DNA from: Thiosulfatimonas sediminis
Lineage (GTDB): Bacteria > Pseudomonadota > Gammaproteobacteria > Thiomicrospirales > Thiomicrospiraceae
DNA: 64,000 bases
Direction of reading: 5' to 3'
Assembly: GCF_011398355.1 (NCBI RefSeq)
Contig: NZ_AP021889.1
Coordinates: 682,001 to 746,000 of the forward strand
Below are positions 50,303-58,878 of this stretch, in pieces. The first letter of the stretch is position 1, and the number at the start of each line of letters is the position of its first letter. The notes below the pieces were generated by a model. The model searched no databases. It was not told the origin of the DNA and saw only the letters and a program-made list of their open reading frames with translations. The position numbers and the translations under genes are program-made.

Positions 50303-50632
50303 TTAAGCTTCTGCAACCATGTTTTTGACTCCACCAGATTTCTTTTGGTGGTTACCAATTTTTTCTTTGTGCTTGATAATTTGGCGATCTAATTTATCAA
50401 CTAAGCCGTCAATTGATGCATACATATTTTCCGATTCTTGCTGGGCAAACAGATCCGCACCAGAAACATGAACCGTTGCTTCAGCAATTTGTGCCTGCTT
50501 GTTAACGGTTAAAATCACATGAACATTGGTGACATGATCAAAATGGCGTTCTAGTTTTTCAAGTTTTTCCGAAACATAGCTACGAAGGGCATCAGTTACG
50601 TCGATGTGGTGGCCTGTGATGTTGACTTGCAT
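50303..50632 (-). CDS. hpf: ribosome hibernation promoting factor (short form)
   Basis: 109 aa, the short HPF form. MQVNITGHHIDVTDALRSYVSEKLEKLERHFDHVTNVHVILTV is the conserved ribosome-binding fold (beta-alpha-beta-beta-beta-alpha), ending with the basic KLDRQIIKHKEKI helix. It dimerises and stores ribosomes in stationary phase. An AAGGAG-like site precedes the ATG. The usual upstream neighbour rpoN is missing. An extended -10 box (TGCTATACT, -10 hexamer at plus-strand 50738-50743) about 105 bp upstream is a possible promoter. Confidence 0.95.
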   Translation of the reverse strand: MQVNITGHHIDVTDALRSYVSEKLEKLERHFDHVTNVHVILTVNKQAQIAEATVHVSGADLFAQQESENMYASIDGLVDKLDRQIIKHKEKIGNHQKKSGGVKNMVAEA

Positions 50633-51038
50633 ATAATCGCTCCTTTAGTTTTACATTTGCGATTTGACTAGGAGAGTCAATCCAAGAAGGGTTGATTTAC
50701 TCTTTATTTATTAGGCTCTTTTCCTGTCTTCAATTTCAGTATAGCACTGCTTTTTTAAAAAAACAGTCAAGAAAACTTCCATTTACCGATTAGTAAATTT
50801 AATTTTAATGTCGATCAATTTGCCGTTTAGGTGCTTAAAATGGCAAATGTGCATTTTTGATAGAAAATTCAAAGGGATAATTTTCCATATCGAAAGTGGT
50901 GTTATTTGTACGCACTAAAATAGACGTTGCGGAATGACATAAAATTTTTTTAAAGGAGGGCAGATACAGTGCATTTTTAGCCCGCTATCTGGCTAAAAAA
51001 TCTTTGGCTTTCTGTTTTGGGCGCAGAGTTAATCGTTC
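50633..51038. other. 406-bp intergenic region in the normal rpoN position
   Basis: Between lptB and hpf, where many gammaproteobacteria keep rpoN, there is no open frame of that size. Seen are AT-rich sequence, the possible extended -10 box TATACT for hpf (minus strand, plus coordinates 50738-50743) with TTGACT at 50765-50770 spaced too far for a normal -35, and an AGCCCGCTATCTGGCT imperfect hairpin at about 50979-50994. No recognisable rpoN remnant. Confidence 0.5.
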
Positions 51039-51761
51039 TTAAGCGAAGTTTTCACCGAGATAGACGCGCTTGACTTCGGCATGGTTGAGGAGTTCTTGTG
51101 GTTTGCCTTTGGCTAAAATGGTGCCGGCGTGCAATATATAAGCTTGATCGCAGACCCCTAGGGTTTCGCGGACATTGTGGTCGGTAATCAGGACGCCAAT
51201 GTCGCGCTCTTTTAAGTGGCGAATAATGTTTTGTATGTCTTTAACTGAAATCGGGTCAACGCCGGCAAAAGGTTCGTCAAGTAAAATGAATTTGGGTTCC
51301 ATGGCCAAGGCGCGGGCAATCTCTACGCGACGGCGTTCGCCACCGGAGAGGGCTTGTCCCATCTGTTCTAAGATGTGTCCAATTTGCAGGTCGTCTACCA
51401 AGTTTTCAAATAACAGATTTTGTTCTGCGTCGCTAAGCTCTGGACGCATTTGCAAAATGGCTTTGATGTTGTCGCTCACGCTTAGTTGGCGGAATACCGA
51501 GCTTTCTTGCGGTAGATAACCGATTCCGAGTCGAGCGCGTTGGTGAATCGGCATATTGCTGATTTCTTGGTTGTCTAGGTAAATTTCACCGCTGTCATTA
51601 TGGACTAAGCCGGTCATCATGTAGAAGGTGGTGGTTTTGCCGGCACCGTTTGGCCCTAAGAGTCCAACCACTTCACCGCTGTGTACATCCAAGTCGACCT
51701 CGGTCACGACGTGTCGTTTTTTATAGCTTTTTGCGAGTTTGCGAGCGTAAAAATGCGCCAT
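51039..51761 (-). CDS. lptB: LPS export ABC transporter ATP-binding protein
   Basis: 240 aa. Walker A GPNGAGKTT (residues about 35-43), the Q-loop in YLPQESSVFRQL, signature LSGGERRRVEIARAL, Walker B FILLDEPFAGVDP, and H-loop ITDHNVRETL. It powers LPS extraction from the inner membrane with LptFG. It is the last gene of the kdsC-lptC-lptA-lptB run, 45 bp after lptA. Full length, strongly conserved. Confidence 0.97.
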   Translation of the reverse strand: MAHFYARKLAKSYKKRHVVTEVDLDVHSGEVVGLLGPNGAGKTTTFYMMTGLVHNDSGEIYLDNQEISNMPIHQRARLGIGYLPQESSVFRQLSVSDNIKAILQMRPELSDAEQNLLFENLVDDLQIGHILEQMGQALSGGERRRVEIARALAMEPKFILLDEPFAGVDPISVKDIQNIIRHLKERDIGVLITDHNVRETLGVCDQAYILHAGTILAKGKPQELLNHAEVKRVYLGENFA

Positions 51762-51806
51762 TACGAGCCTTTAAGTTTATCGGTCTGTCGGTTTACCGGT
51801 TTGCGG

Positions 51807-52355
51807 TTAAGGTGTTTGGGTATTTGGGATGAGAATCACTTCGACCCGTTCTTTGTTTTGCGCATCGGATTCTGCTTGCAGTGTTTGCTGTTGAAGGTCA
51901 TAGACCAGTTTTGCGCCACTGATTTTGTGTTTGCCGTCTTCGGCAACTTGCGCATCGCCGATAAAGGTAAGCGTATCGGTTTTGCTGACATAGCGGATGG
52001 TTTTTGCTTGGCCTTTGGTTAAGGTTTTCGTTTGTGGGTCGATGCGCTCAAAGGTGGCCGGATTACCGCTGATTTCAATTTTTTGCAGTTGGTTATTTGG
52101 GTGGGTGATTTCAATCTGATCCCCTGCGAGTTGCAGCGCCCCTTGTTGGACTTCGACATTCCCTTGATAACGACTGATACCTTGTTTTTCTTGTACCAGT
52201 AATTGGTCGGCTTTAATGCTGATGGCGTCGTTTTTTTCTAAATTTCGTTCAGCGCTGATGGCTGGCAAAGAGAATACCAGTACGCATAATAGAAGCGTAC
52301 CTAGCGTCAGCTTGTTGATAACAACGGTGCTTAAAAAAGGAAGGGCTAGAGTCAT
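51807..52355 (-). CDS. lptA: LPS transport periplasmic protein LptA
   Basis: 182 aa from ATG 52355; an upstream in-frame ATG (52436) lies inside lptC and gives unlikely sequence. Signal peptide NKLTLGTLLLCVLVFSLPAISA, then the OstA-type beta-jellyroll (DAISIKADQLLVQEKQGISRYQGNVEVQQGALQLAGDQIEI). It forms the periplasmic bridge passing LPS from LptC to LptD. Weak ribosome site (AGCCC/GAGGA not clear); 31 bp after lptC. The C-terminus ends with a short unusual tail. Confidence 0.9.
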   Translation of the reverse strand: MTLALPFLSTVVINKLTLGTLLLCVLVFSLPAISAERNLEKNDAISIKADQLLVQEKQGISRYQGNVEVQQGALQLAGDQIEITHPNNQLQKIEISGNPATFERIDPQTKTLTKGQAKTIRYVSKTDTLTFIGDAQVAEDGKHKISGAKLVYDLQQQTLQAESDAQNKERVEVILIPNTQTP

Positions 52356-52386
52356 AAATACACTTTGGGTAAATTCGTGGTTGCGA

Positions 52387-53001
52387 TTATTCGCGCTGAG
52401 CGGACGGGGTAAACTGCCCGATAACGCCCTTGCCAAAACGCCAAGTTCCGGTGGCTAAGTCGGCTTGTAAATTACCAGCGAGAACTTGGCTATCCGTCTG
52501 CGTGAGCTCGATTGCTTGGTCGCTGCGCAGTGTTTGTTGTTGCTCATTATAGGTAAATTGTGTGCCGGAGAGCTGAATTTCTTGTCGCCAGTTTTGGGTG
52601 TTGTTGCGCCAATGCTGCAGTTGCACCGGTTGTTGGGTTTGGCTGAGTTGAATTATTTGTTGGGTCATTTCCGCGCGGTCACTGCTCATTAAATTGAGTT
52701 GTTGCGGTGAATAGATAACCAAATTAAGTTTTTCGATTTGAATATGTTCTTGGTTGTCGCTGATTACTTTATCGGCGTGCAGATAAAGATTGTTGTCGGC
52801 AAAACTCTCACCGTTGGTTTTTTGTACAACTTGCGGACGCCACATTTGGGTGTCGGTGAATTGCCAAACCGCTGGTTTATTGTTTTGTGCAGTAATTGGA
52901 GGGGTATCTTGTTGATTGGATTCTAGCCACAGATTCGCCCAAAGCGCGGCGGTGGCAAGCGCTAAACTGAGAATAGAAAGGTGGCTTTTTGAAAGTTGCA
53001 T
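52387..53001 (-). CDS. lptC: LPS export protein LptC
   Basis: 204 aa with one N-terminal transmembrane anchor (LSILSLALATAALWANLWL, residues 8-26) and a periplasmic LptC jellyroll (FADNNLYLHADKVISDNQEHIQIEKLNLVIYSPQQLNLMSSDRAEM). It receives LPS from LptBFG and hands it to LptA. Gene order and size support the assignment despite typical low sequence conservation. Confidence 0.9.
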   Translation of the reverse strand: MQLSKSHLSILSLALATAALWANLWLESNQQDTPPITAQNNKPAVWQFTDTQMWRPQVVQKTNGESFADNNLYLHADKVISDNQEHIQIEKLNLVIYSPQQLNLMSSDRAEMTQQIIQLSQTQQPVQLQHWRNNTQNWRQEIQLSGTQFTYNEQQQTLRSDQAIELTQTDSQVLAGNLQADLATGTWRFGKGVIGQFTPSAQRE

Positions 53002-53092
53002 AATACCGTTACTGTGCAGGGTAAACCGTTGGACTGCATTATAAAAGGTTATCTATTCAAGAAGCCACTATCTGGCACGGATTTTTAAGGTA

Positions 53093-53638
53093 TTACTCTG
53101 CTAGGTCGCGAAGGTAGAAGTCCATGTGCTGCTGGAAGGTTCCTTGTGAGCGCATGATGATTTCACAGACTTCGCGTACAACGCCTTGGCCACCGATGTA
53201 GTTTGAAACATAGTCTACGCGGCTTTTCACTTCTGCTTCGCCATCGGCTGGAGTGATGCTAAAACCAATGCGCTTTAGAATCGGTAAATCGAGAATGTCG
53301 TCACCGATATAGGCAATCTGTTCCGGTGCCAGTTTTAGCGTTGCAAGCAGTTCGAGAAAGCTGGGTAGCTTGTCTGGCACGCCCATGTAGAGGTGGTTGA
53401 TTTTTAAATCTTGGCAGCGTTTCGCAACCAGTTTAGAGGTGCGTCCGGTAATAATACCGATGTCGACACCACTTTTTTTAAGCATGACCATGCCATGACC
53501 ATCACGGGTGTAGAAGGCTTTGAGTTCTTCACCACTGTCGCTGTAATACAGGCGATTGTCCGTCAGAACGCCATCGACATCCAAGATTAGGAATTTTATT
53601 TTTTGTGCTTTTGCAGCGATGTTCGGAGCAATGTGCAT
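53093..53638 (-). CDS. kdsC: 3-deoxy-D-manno-octulosonate 8-phosphate phosphatase
   Basis: 181 aa HAD phosphatase without a cap domain. Motif I DVDGVLTD with the two catalytic Asps near residue 18-20, motif II GIITGRTS, and motif III/IV DKLPSFLELL and YIGDDILDLPIL. It releases phosphate from KDO-8-P for LPS core synthesis. It starts 20 bp after the antiporter gene and heads the lpt genes, as in other gammaproteobacteria. Confidence 0.96.
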   Translation of the reverse strand: MHIAPNIAAKAQKIKFLILDVDGVLTDNRLYYSDSGEELKAFYTRDGHGMVMLKKSGVDIGIITGRTSKLVAKRCQDLKINHLYMGVPDKLPSFLELLATLKLAPEQIAYIGDDILDLPILKRIGFSITPADGEAEVKSRVDYVSNYIGGQGVVREVCEIIMRSQGTFQQHMDFYLRDLAE

Positions 53639-53658
53639 AACTACCTCTATGGGCGCGC

Positions 53659-54648
53659 TTATAGGCCGCCAGTTGAACGTAAATAAAGTAGGTATAAGTA
53701 ACCGATAAAGGCGCTTGTTAAGAGGATTCCGCGCGTTCGGTCAATGGTTGCTTGGCCGCGTAACGGTAGAGCAAAAACCAGCATTGCCAGAGTAAAGCCG
53801 AGCATGACGAGCATATCAATATTTAAAATGTCCGGTTCCAGAATGCTCGGCGCAAGAACCGCCGGAACTGCCATGACGGCAAGAATGTTAAATAAGTTTG
53901 AGCCAACAATGTTCCCAATAATTAAGTCGGCTTGGTTTTTACGGGCTGCGGCAATTGCGGCAGCCAGCTCTGGCAAACTGGTGCCAATCGCGATAATCGT
54001 TAAGCCAATGACGACTTCAGGTACTTCAAAATATTGGGCAATATCGACCGCGCCAGAGACCATCATTTTTGCGCTAATCATCAGAATAATCAGGCCACCC
54101 AGCAAATACAGTAATCCTTTGTTTTTGCTCAATTCGGGCAGTTCTTCAAGTTCGTGCACGGTTTCTTGGGCCATTGGGTCATTTGGGTCTAAGGCTTTAT
54201 TGGCTTTAATCATCCAGGCCATGACCAGCACTAATGAGAGAATTAATATTCCACCGTCTAACATTCCCAGTTTGCCATCGAAAACCAATAGGTAGACACC
54301 AGCGGAAATCGCTAAAAGTAGCGGTAGTTCGCGCTTTAAGATGGAAGATTTAACAATAACTGGGGCAATTAAGGCTGTTATCCCTAATACCAAGCCGATG
54401 TTGGCGATGTTTGAACCGATGGCATTGCCGACCGCAAGTGCCGGACTGCCGTCTAGGGAGGCTAATGCTGCAACCACCATTTCCGGCATTGATGTTCCGA
54501 AACCCAGCACGACAACACCAATGACAAGAGGTGAGATTTTTAAATGTACGGCGGTACTGGCGGCACCGTCGATGAAAATGTCTGAACTCCAGACAAGAAG
54601 TGCTAATCCAATAATCAACAATAAGCTAGGCAGTAAAAGTGTTGTCAT
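53659..54648 (-). CDS. calcium/sodium antiporter (YrbG family)
   Basis: 329 aa inner-membrane protein with ten helices in two inverted halves. Both alpha-repeat motifs are present: GNAIGSNIANIGLVLG (about residues 78-93) and GNIVGSNLFNILAVMA (about 245-260). It belongs to the CaCA superfamily, exchanging Ca2+ for Na+ or H+. Its place before kdsC is the standard yrbG position; the physiological need is unclear. Divergent from the gene at 54892 with about 240 bp between. Confidence 0.94.
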   Translation of the reverse strand: MTTLLLPSLLLIIGLALLVWSSDIFIDGAASTAVHLKISPLVIGVVVLGFGTSMPEMVVAALASLDGSPALAVGNAIGSNIANIGLVLGITALIAPVIVKSSILKRELPLLLAISAGVYLLVFDGKLGMLDGGILILSLVLVMAWMIKANKALDPNDPMAQETVHELEELPELSKNKGLLYLLGGLIILMISAKMMVSGAVDIAQYFEVPEVVIGLTIIAIGTSLPELAAAIAAARKNQADLIIGNIVGSNLFNILAVMAVPAVLAPSILEPDILNIDMLVMLGFTLAMLVFALPLRGQATIDRTRGILLTSAFIGYLYLLYLRSTGGL

Positions 54649-54891
54649 AATTAATTTACTTCAGTCGGTATCTTTGAGGTGCATGGCACTCTTAAGGTTA
54701 AAAAGTGCCGAGAATTATAACGGAATTTATGTCGAATGGATAAATCTTATTTATAAGGTTGAGTATCCATTCTATGAAAAGGGTTTATTGCGGTGATTGC
54801 TCTTAATTGCTCGAAGTTCGATGATTGAAGGCGTGGAAAATTACTGTTTTTCTTCATACAATGGGCGCTCAAAAGTGAATAGGGTCAACGG

Positions 54892-55521
54892 ATGAAAACA
54901 CTGGAAAATATGGAAATCAGTACGCTGGGATGGATGTCGAGTGCTTGGCAGTCCGACTTTTATCCGGAGGATTTGCCCAGTGAGTGGTTTTTTGATTATT
55001 ACCTGAATTATTTTCGCTTGGCGTGTGTTCCCGCGTCGGAATGGTTGCAGTGGCGAGTTGATAATGGATTAAGTTCAACGGCTTTTGCTAACTTTGCCGA
55101 TTGTGTTAATCAACAGAACCGTTTGTTGCTGGTGGCTGGCGAGGCTGATTTTGATGAGTTGCAGCGCCTTTTACCTTTGCTCCAATGTACGTCACTTGGT
55201 GAACAATTGATTGGTGTTTTGCTTCAGGCAGAGGGTCATTTACCGCCGCAGAGTGTAGCCGGTTATCCGTTGACCTTGTTGTCACGTCAGTTGCAGTGGC
55301 CGGGATGGTCTTGGCAGGCAGGTGAACTCACTGTTTCTGGGGCGCCGCTGTGTTGGATATCGGAGTTACCGACCAACGGACGCGAGCAGAGTCAGTTGTT
55401 AAAATCGTTTATGCAGTCGTTGGCTGAGCCGCTCGCGGTGCCCGTTTGTATTGCCGATGAAAACGCCCAGATGAGTGATATTCGCAATTTGCAGACAGTC
55501 GCGGAGTTGTTAGGTTATTAG
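54892..55521 (+). CDS. hypothetical protein, possibly DUF72-related
   Basis: 209 aa. The N-terminal segment STLGWMSSAWQSDFYPEDLP, followed by SEWFFDYYLNYF, recalls the first strand and helix of DUF72 proteins (GTSGW...FYP..LP...WLEYY...F). The rest (LLPLLQCTSLGEQLIGVLLQ, QLQWPGWSWQAG) does not show the later DUF72 motifs and the length is about 60 residues short. So it may be a divergent or degenerated member. An AGGGTCAACGG ribosome-like site precedes ATG 54892. It stands alone before mlaF with a 209-bp gap that holds no gene. Confidence 0.6.
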   Translation: MKTLENMEISTLGWMSSAWQSDFYPEDLPSEWFFDYYLNYFRLACVPASEWLQWRVDNGLSSTAFANFADCVNQQNRLLLVAGEADFDELQRLLPLLQCTSLGEQLIGVLLQAEGHLPPQSVAGYPLTLLSRQLQWPGWSWQAGELTVSGAPLCWISELPTNGREQSQLLKSFMQSLAEPLAVPVCIADENAQMSDIRNLQTVAELLGY

Positions 55522-55730
55522 TTGCGTCGTTCGATGGGCTATTCGCTTGTCGTATCTTTGCAACGATTCCATCTCTACAGCGTCTATTCACGATTTTTCC
55601 TTTTCCTTGCGAGGTTGAATCGGTACACTGAGTCGCATTGTTGCACCTGTGTGTTGTAAAAGTGAAACAATACACGGCGAATGAATGCAAATTAGCCCCA
55701 TTAATAGAAGAGTTTTAGGTTGCCTTGAGC

Positions 55731-56552
55731 ATGTCGGATAATTTAATACAAATTGACGGTCTGAGTTTTGCGCGAGATGAGCGCAAAATTTTTGACGATA
55801 TCAGCTTGCAGATTCCGCGTGGCAAGGTCACCGCGATTATGGGGCCAAGCGGTACGGGTAAAACCACCTTATTAAAGTTGATTGCTGGACAGCTAACGCC
55901 GGATTCCGGCACCGTCACGGTCGATGGGCAAAATGTTCATCAACTAAAGCGCAGTTCACTTTATGCGTTGCGCCGCAAAATGGGGATGCTGTTCCAAAGT
56001 GGCGCGCTTTTAGCGGATTTAAACGTCTTTGATAATGTCGCTTTTCCGTTACGCGAGCACACTAAGTTGCCACCAGAAATTATTAATCCGCTGGTGCAGA
56101 TGAAATTGCAAGCGGTTGGTTTGCGCGGTGCGCGGCACTTAAAGCCAGCGCAATTGTCTGGCGGTATGGCACGACGAGTCGCTTTGGCACGAGCGATTGC
56201 TCTGGATCCAGAAATGATTTTTTATGATGAGCCGTTTGTGGGGCAAGATCCGATTACCATGGGCGTTTTGATTGAGCTTATCCGTAAGCTAAATGACTCT
56301 TTGGGCTTAACTTCGGTCGTTGTATCGCACGATGTGAACGAGGTTTTGTCGATTGCCGATTATGTATGCGTTATCTCCGAAGGGAAAATTATCGCGCAGG
56401 GTGATAAAGAGGCGATTTTGGCCGAGTCAAACCCGTTTGTAACCCAATTTGTGCATGGTATGGCGGATGGCCCTGTGCCTTTCCATTTTGACAAGAATGA
56501 TTATCGCCACTCTTTGGCGAATCCGCGAGTCGCCACCGGCGGCGCCGAGTAA
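55731..56552 (+). CDS. mlaF: phospholipid ABC transporter ATP-binding protein MlaF
   Basis: 273 aa from ATG 55731; a TTG two codons upstream is an alternative. Walker A GPSGTGKTTLL near residue 37, signature LSGGMARRVALARAI, Walker B MIFYDEPFVGQDP, H-loop VVSHDVNEVLSIADY. With MlaE it powers movement of phospholipids between outer and inner membranes, keeping outer-leaflet asymmetry. First gene of mlaFEDCB; the gap to mlaE is 14 bp. Confidence 0.97.
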   Translation: MSDNLIQIDGLSFARDERKIFDDISLQIPRGKVTAIMGPSGTGKTTLLKLIAGQLTPDSGTVTVDGQNVHQLKRSSLYALRRKMGMLFQSGALLADLNVFDNVAFPLREHTKLPPEIINPLVQMKLQAVGLRGARHLKPAQLSGGMARRVALARAIALDPEMIFYDEPFVGQDPITMGVLIELIRKLNDSLGLTSVVVSHDVNEVLSIADYVCVISEGKIIAQGDKEAILAESNPFVTQFVHGMADGPVPFHFDKNDYRHSLANPRVATGGAE

Positions 56553-56566
56553 CATAAAGGACGTGC

Positions 56567-57361
56567 ATGGCTGAACAATTTTCTATCCAGCAGTTTCTCG
56601 GTTCGATTGGCGCTAAATTTTTAAAACTTTTGGCGGTACTTGGGCAGGGGACACTGTTTACTTTGTCGCTGTTTCCGGCAATGCCTGCGGCCTTGTTGCG
56701 TTTCGACTTGTGGGTTAAGCAGCTGTATATTGCTGGGGTGCTTTCGCTGCCGATTATTCTCACTGCGGGTCTGTTTGTCGGCATGGTGTTGAGTTTGCAG
56801 GGCTATAACGTCTTGGTGGATTATAATTCCGAAGAGGCGGTCGGTTCGATGACGGCTCTGTCGCTGTTGCGAGAATTAGGGCCAGTGGTTGCTGCGCTAC
56901 TGTTTGCTGGGCGCGCCGGTTCTGCGTTAACGGCCGAGATTGGCCTAATGCGCTCTACAGAACAGATTTCCGCGTTGGAAATGATGGCGATTGATCCGTT
57001 GAAATACATTTATGCACCGCGGTTTTTAGCCGCGGTTTTGGCTTTGCCGATGTTGGCGCTGTTATTTACCGCAATGGGGATTATTGGCGGCTATATGGTC
57101 GGGGTCAGTTGGTTGGGCGTTGATGAGGGCGCTTTTTGGTCGCAGATGAACAGTTCGGTCGATTGGCAGGACGATGTGATGAATGGTGTGATTAAGTCGG
57201 TTGCCTTTGCCATTTTGATTGCCATTATTGCGCTCTATCAAGGGGTGAGTGCAATCCCAACTTCGGAAGGGGTGAGTCGAGCAACCACGCGCACGGTTGT
57301 ACATGCTTCGTTGGGCGTGCTTGGCTTGGACTTTATTCTTACCGCGATTATGTTTGACTAG
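56567..57361 (+). CDS. mlaE: phospholipid ABC transporter permease MlaE
   Basis: 264 aa membrane protein of five to six helices. Characteristic MlaE motif GMVLSLQGYNVLVDYNSEEAVGSM, then LLRELGPVVAALLFAGRAGSALTAEIGLMRSTEQISALEMMAIDP. Forms the transmembrane core of the Mla complex. AAGGACG ribosome site just before ATG. The C-terminal residues LGVLGLDFILTAIMF are typical. All standard. Confidence 0.97.
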   Translation: MAEQFSIQQFLGSIGAKFLKLLAVLGQGTLFTLSLFPAMPAALLRFDLWVKQLYIAGVLSLPIILTAGLFVGMVLSLQGYNVLVDYNSEEAVGSMTALSLLRELGPVVAALLFAGRAGSALTAEIGLMRSTEQISALEMMAIDPLKYIYAPRFLAAVLALPMLALLFTAMGIIGGYMVGVSWLGVDEGAFWSQMNSSVDWQDDVMNGVIKSVAFAILIAIIALYQGVSAIPTSEGVSRATTRTVVHASLGVLGLDFILTAIMFD

Positions 57362-57399
57362 GTTTGGGCGCTGTTGCCTGAATGGACTTTGGAGTCAGG

Positions 57400-57870
57400 A
57401 TGAAACAAAAAACTACGATGGAAATTTGGGTTGGCGCTTTGTTGGTGCTAACTTTTGCCGCACTGCTGATGATCGCTTTGCAGGTCAGTAATTTTACGGC
57501 ACTTAAAGATAAACCCAGTTATCAAGTCACTGCGTTGTTTAGCAATATTGGTGGCTTAAAAGTTCGTGCGCCCGTGAAGTTAAGCGGCGTGGTGATTGGT
57601 CGAATCACTAATATCACCATTGACCCAAAAAGTTTTAAAGCACGGGTTTGGATGGAGATTGACCAAGAATATAATGAGTTGTCTCGCGATTCTTCGGCAG
57701 CGATTTTGACCTCTGGACTCTTGGGTGATCAGTATGTCGGCATCAGCCCTGGGGGCGATATTGATTATTTAACGAATGGCTCGGAGATTGAATACACCCA
57801 GTCCGCGCTGGTTTTAGAAGAGTTAATTGGACAATTTTTAGTGAAATTTAGCGAAGGCGGAGATAAATAA
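57400..57870 (+). CDS. mlaD: MCE-domain lipid-binding protein MlaD
   Basis: 156 aa from ATG 57400, chosen because GGAG lies about 10 bp upstream; ATG 57382 would add six residues. One N-terminal transmembrane helix (WVGALLVLTFAALLMIALQV), then the MCE domain (YQVTALFSNIGGLKVRAPVKLSGVVIGRI) and a hydrophobic C-terminal helix (SALVLEELIGQFLVKF). Hexamers sit above MlaE and pass lipid. TAATG overlap with mlaC. Confidence 0.95.
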   Translation: MKQKTTMEIWVGALLVLTFAALLMIALQVSNFTALKDKPSYQVTALFSNIGGLKVRAPVKLSGVVIGRITNITIDPKSFKARVWMEIDQEYNELSRDSSAAILTSGLLGDQYVGISPGGDIDYLTNGSEIEYTQSALVLEELIGQFLVKFSEGGDK

Positions 57871-58517
57871 TGATGACTTCGAAAATGCGTGTACACCCTC
57901 GTTGGTTACAGATAGTGTTGGTTATCGGCTTGGCTTTTAATGCGTTGACGGCACAAGCGGTCACGCAGAGTGATCCGGGTAAAATGGTGCAAGAATTGTC
58001 CGATATGTTGATTAGCAAAATTGCGGCACAACGTGCAGCGTTGCAAGCCAATCCGGAACAAGTTTTGCCGTTTGCCAAAGAGAATGTCTTACCTTATGTT
58101 GCCCAAGATAAGATGGCGCGTTTTGCGATGGGCGTTCACTGGCGAACGGCGACCGAGGCGCAGCGTGTCGATTTTACCGATGCGTTTATTAACAATTTGA
58201 TTCGCAGCTATTCATCGAACTTTTTAAAATTTGAAGTTCTGTCGGCAACGGTGGATCAGGTCACTGAGCCAAAGCCTGGACGTGCTGAAATTGCCTCGAC
58301 CGTTAAAATGAGCGATGGACAGACGCTACAGTTGGTCTACCGTGCTTTTCAAGATAAAGACAGTGGGAAATGGTTGCTGTACGACTTTACTTTTAACAAT
58401 ATTTCGACCTTGGTGAGTTTTCGCAATGTGTATGGCAGCATGATTGACCGTCAGGGCGTCGATGCGGTGATTCAAGAGTTGCGCAGTCGCGACAATAGCA
58501 CACGCGCAGCCAATTAA
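57870..58517 (+). CDS. mlaC: periplasmic phospholipid-binding protein MlaC
   Basis: 215 aa (ATG 57870 or the next codon). Signal peptide ending near AQA, then the Tol-Tol-type MlaC fold: ENVLPYVAQDKMARFAMGVHWRTATEAQRVDFTDAFINNLIRSYSSNFLKF. It shuttles phospholipid between the outer-membrane MlaA complex and MlaD. TAATG overlap with mlaD; mlaB follows. Full length. Confidence 0.95.
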   Translation: MMTSKMRVHPRWLQIVLVIGLAFNALTAQAVTQSDPGKMVQELSDMLISKIAAQRAALQANPEQVLPFAKENVLPYVAQDKMARFAMGVHWRTATEAQRVDFTDAFINNLIRSYSSNFLKFEVLSATVDQVTEPKPGRAEIASTVKMSDGQTLQLVYRAFQDKDSGKWLLYDFTFNNISTLVSFRNVYGSMIDRQGVDAVIQELRSRDNSTRAAN

Positions 58518-58531
58518 GCGAGGCGGTGATT

Positions 58532-58825
58532 GTGGCATCTGAAGTTCCTTCCTTGAATTGGCAGCCGGAGACCGGCTGCTTAACCTTGCCGGTTAATTTA
58601 ACCATTCTTAATTTGGATGCCTGGATAAAACAGCATAAGGTGTTGCAATTACCGGTTGTCGCGGTTGATTTTTCTGAAAATCAAAAAATGGATTCTTCTA
58701 TCCTTGCGATGATAGTGCATTGGGCGCTCCAATCCACCACGCTTATCCAGCTGCATAACTGCCCGTCGCAAGCCAGTACTTTAATCGACTTATATGACCT
58801 GCAAGAGTTGGTCAGGTTGGATTAA
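58532..58825 (+). CDS. mlaB: STAS-domain protein MlaB
   Basis: About 97 aa. STAS fold with NLDAWIKQHKVLQLPVVAVDFSENQKMDSSILAMIVHWAL, in which the conserved D-S-S-x-L motif is present. It binds MlaF and stabilises the complex. The start is GTG 58532 (GAGG 8 bp upstream) or GTG 58526. Normal position at the end of mlaFEDCB. Confidence 0.88.
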   Translation: MASEVPSLNWQPETGCLTLPVNLTILNLDAWIKQHKVLQLPVVAVDFSENQKMDSSILAMIVHWALQSTTLIQLHNCPSQASTLIDLYDLQELVRLD

Positions 58826-58878
58826 TTCGGCATTTCTTATCTAATCGTTTTGTTTCGCACTATTTTAGGTTCGTTTCT

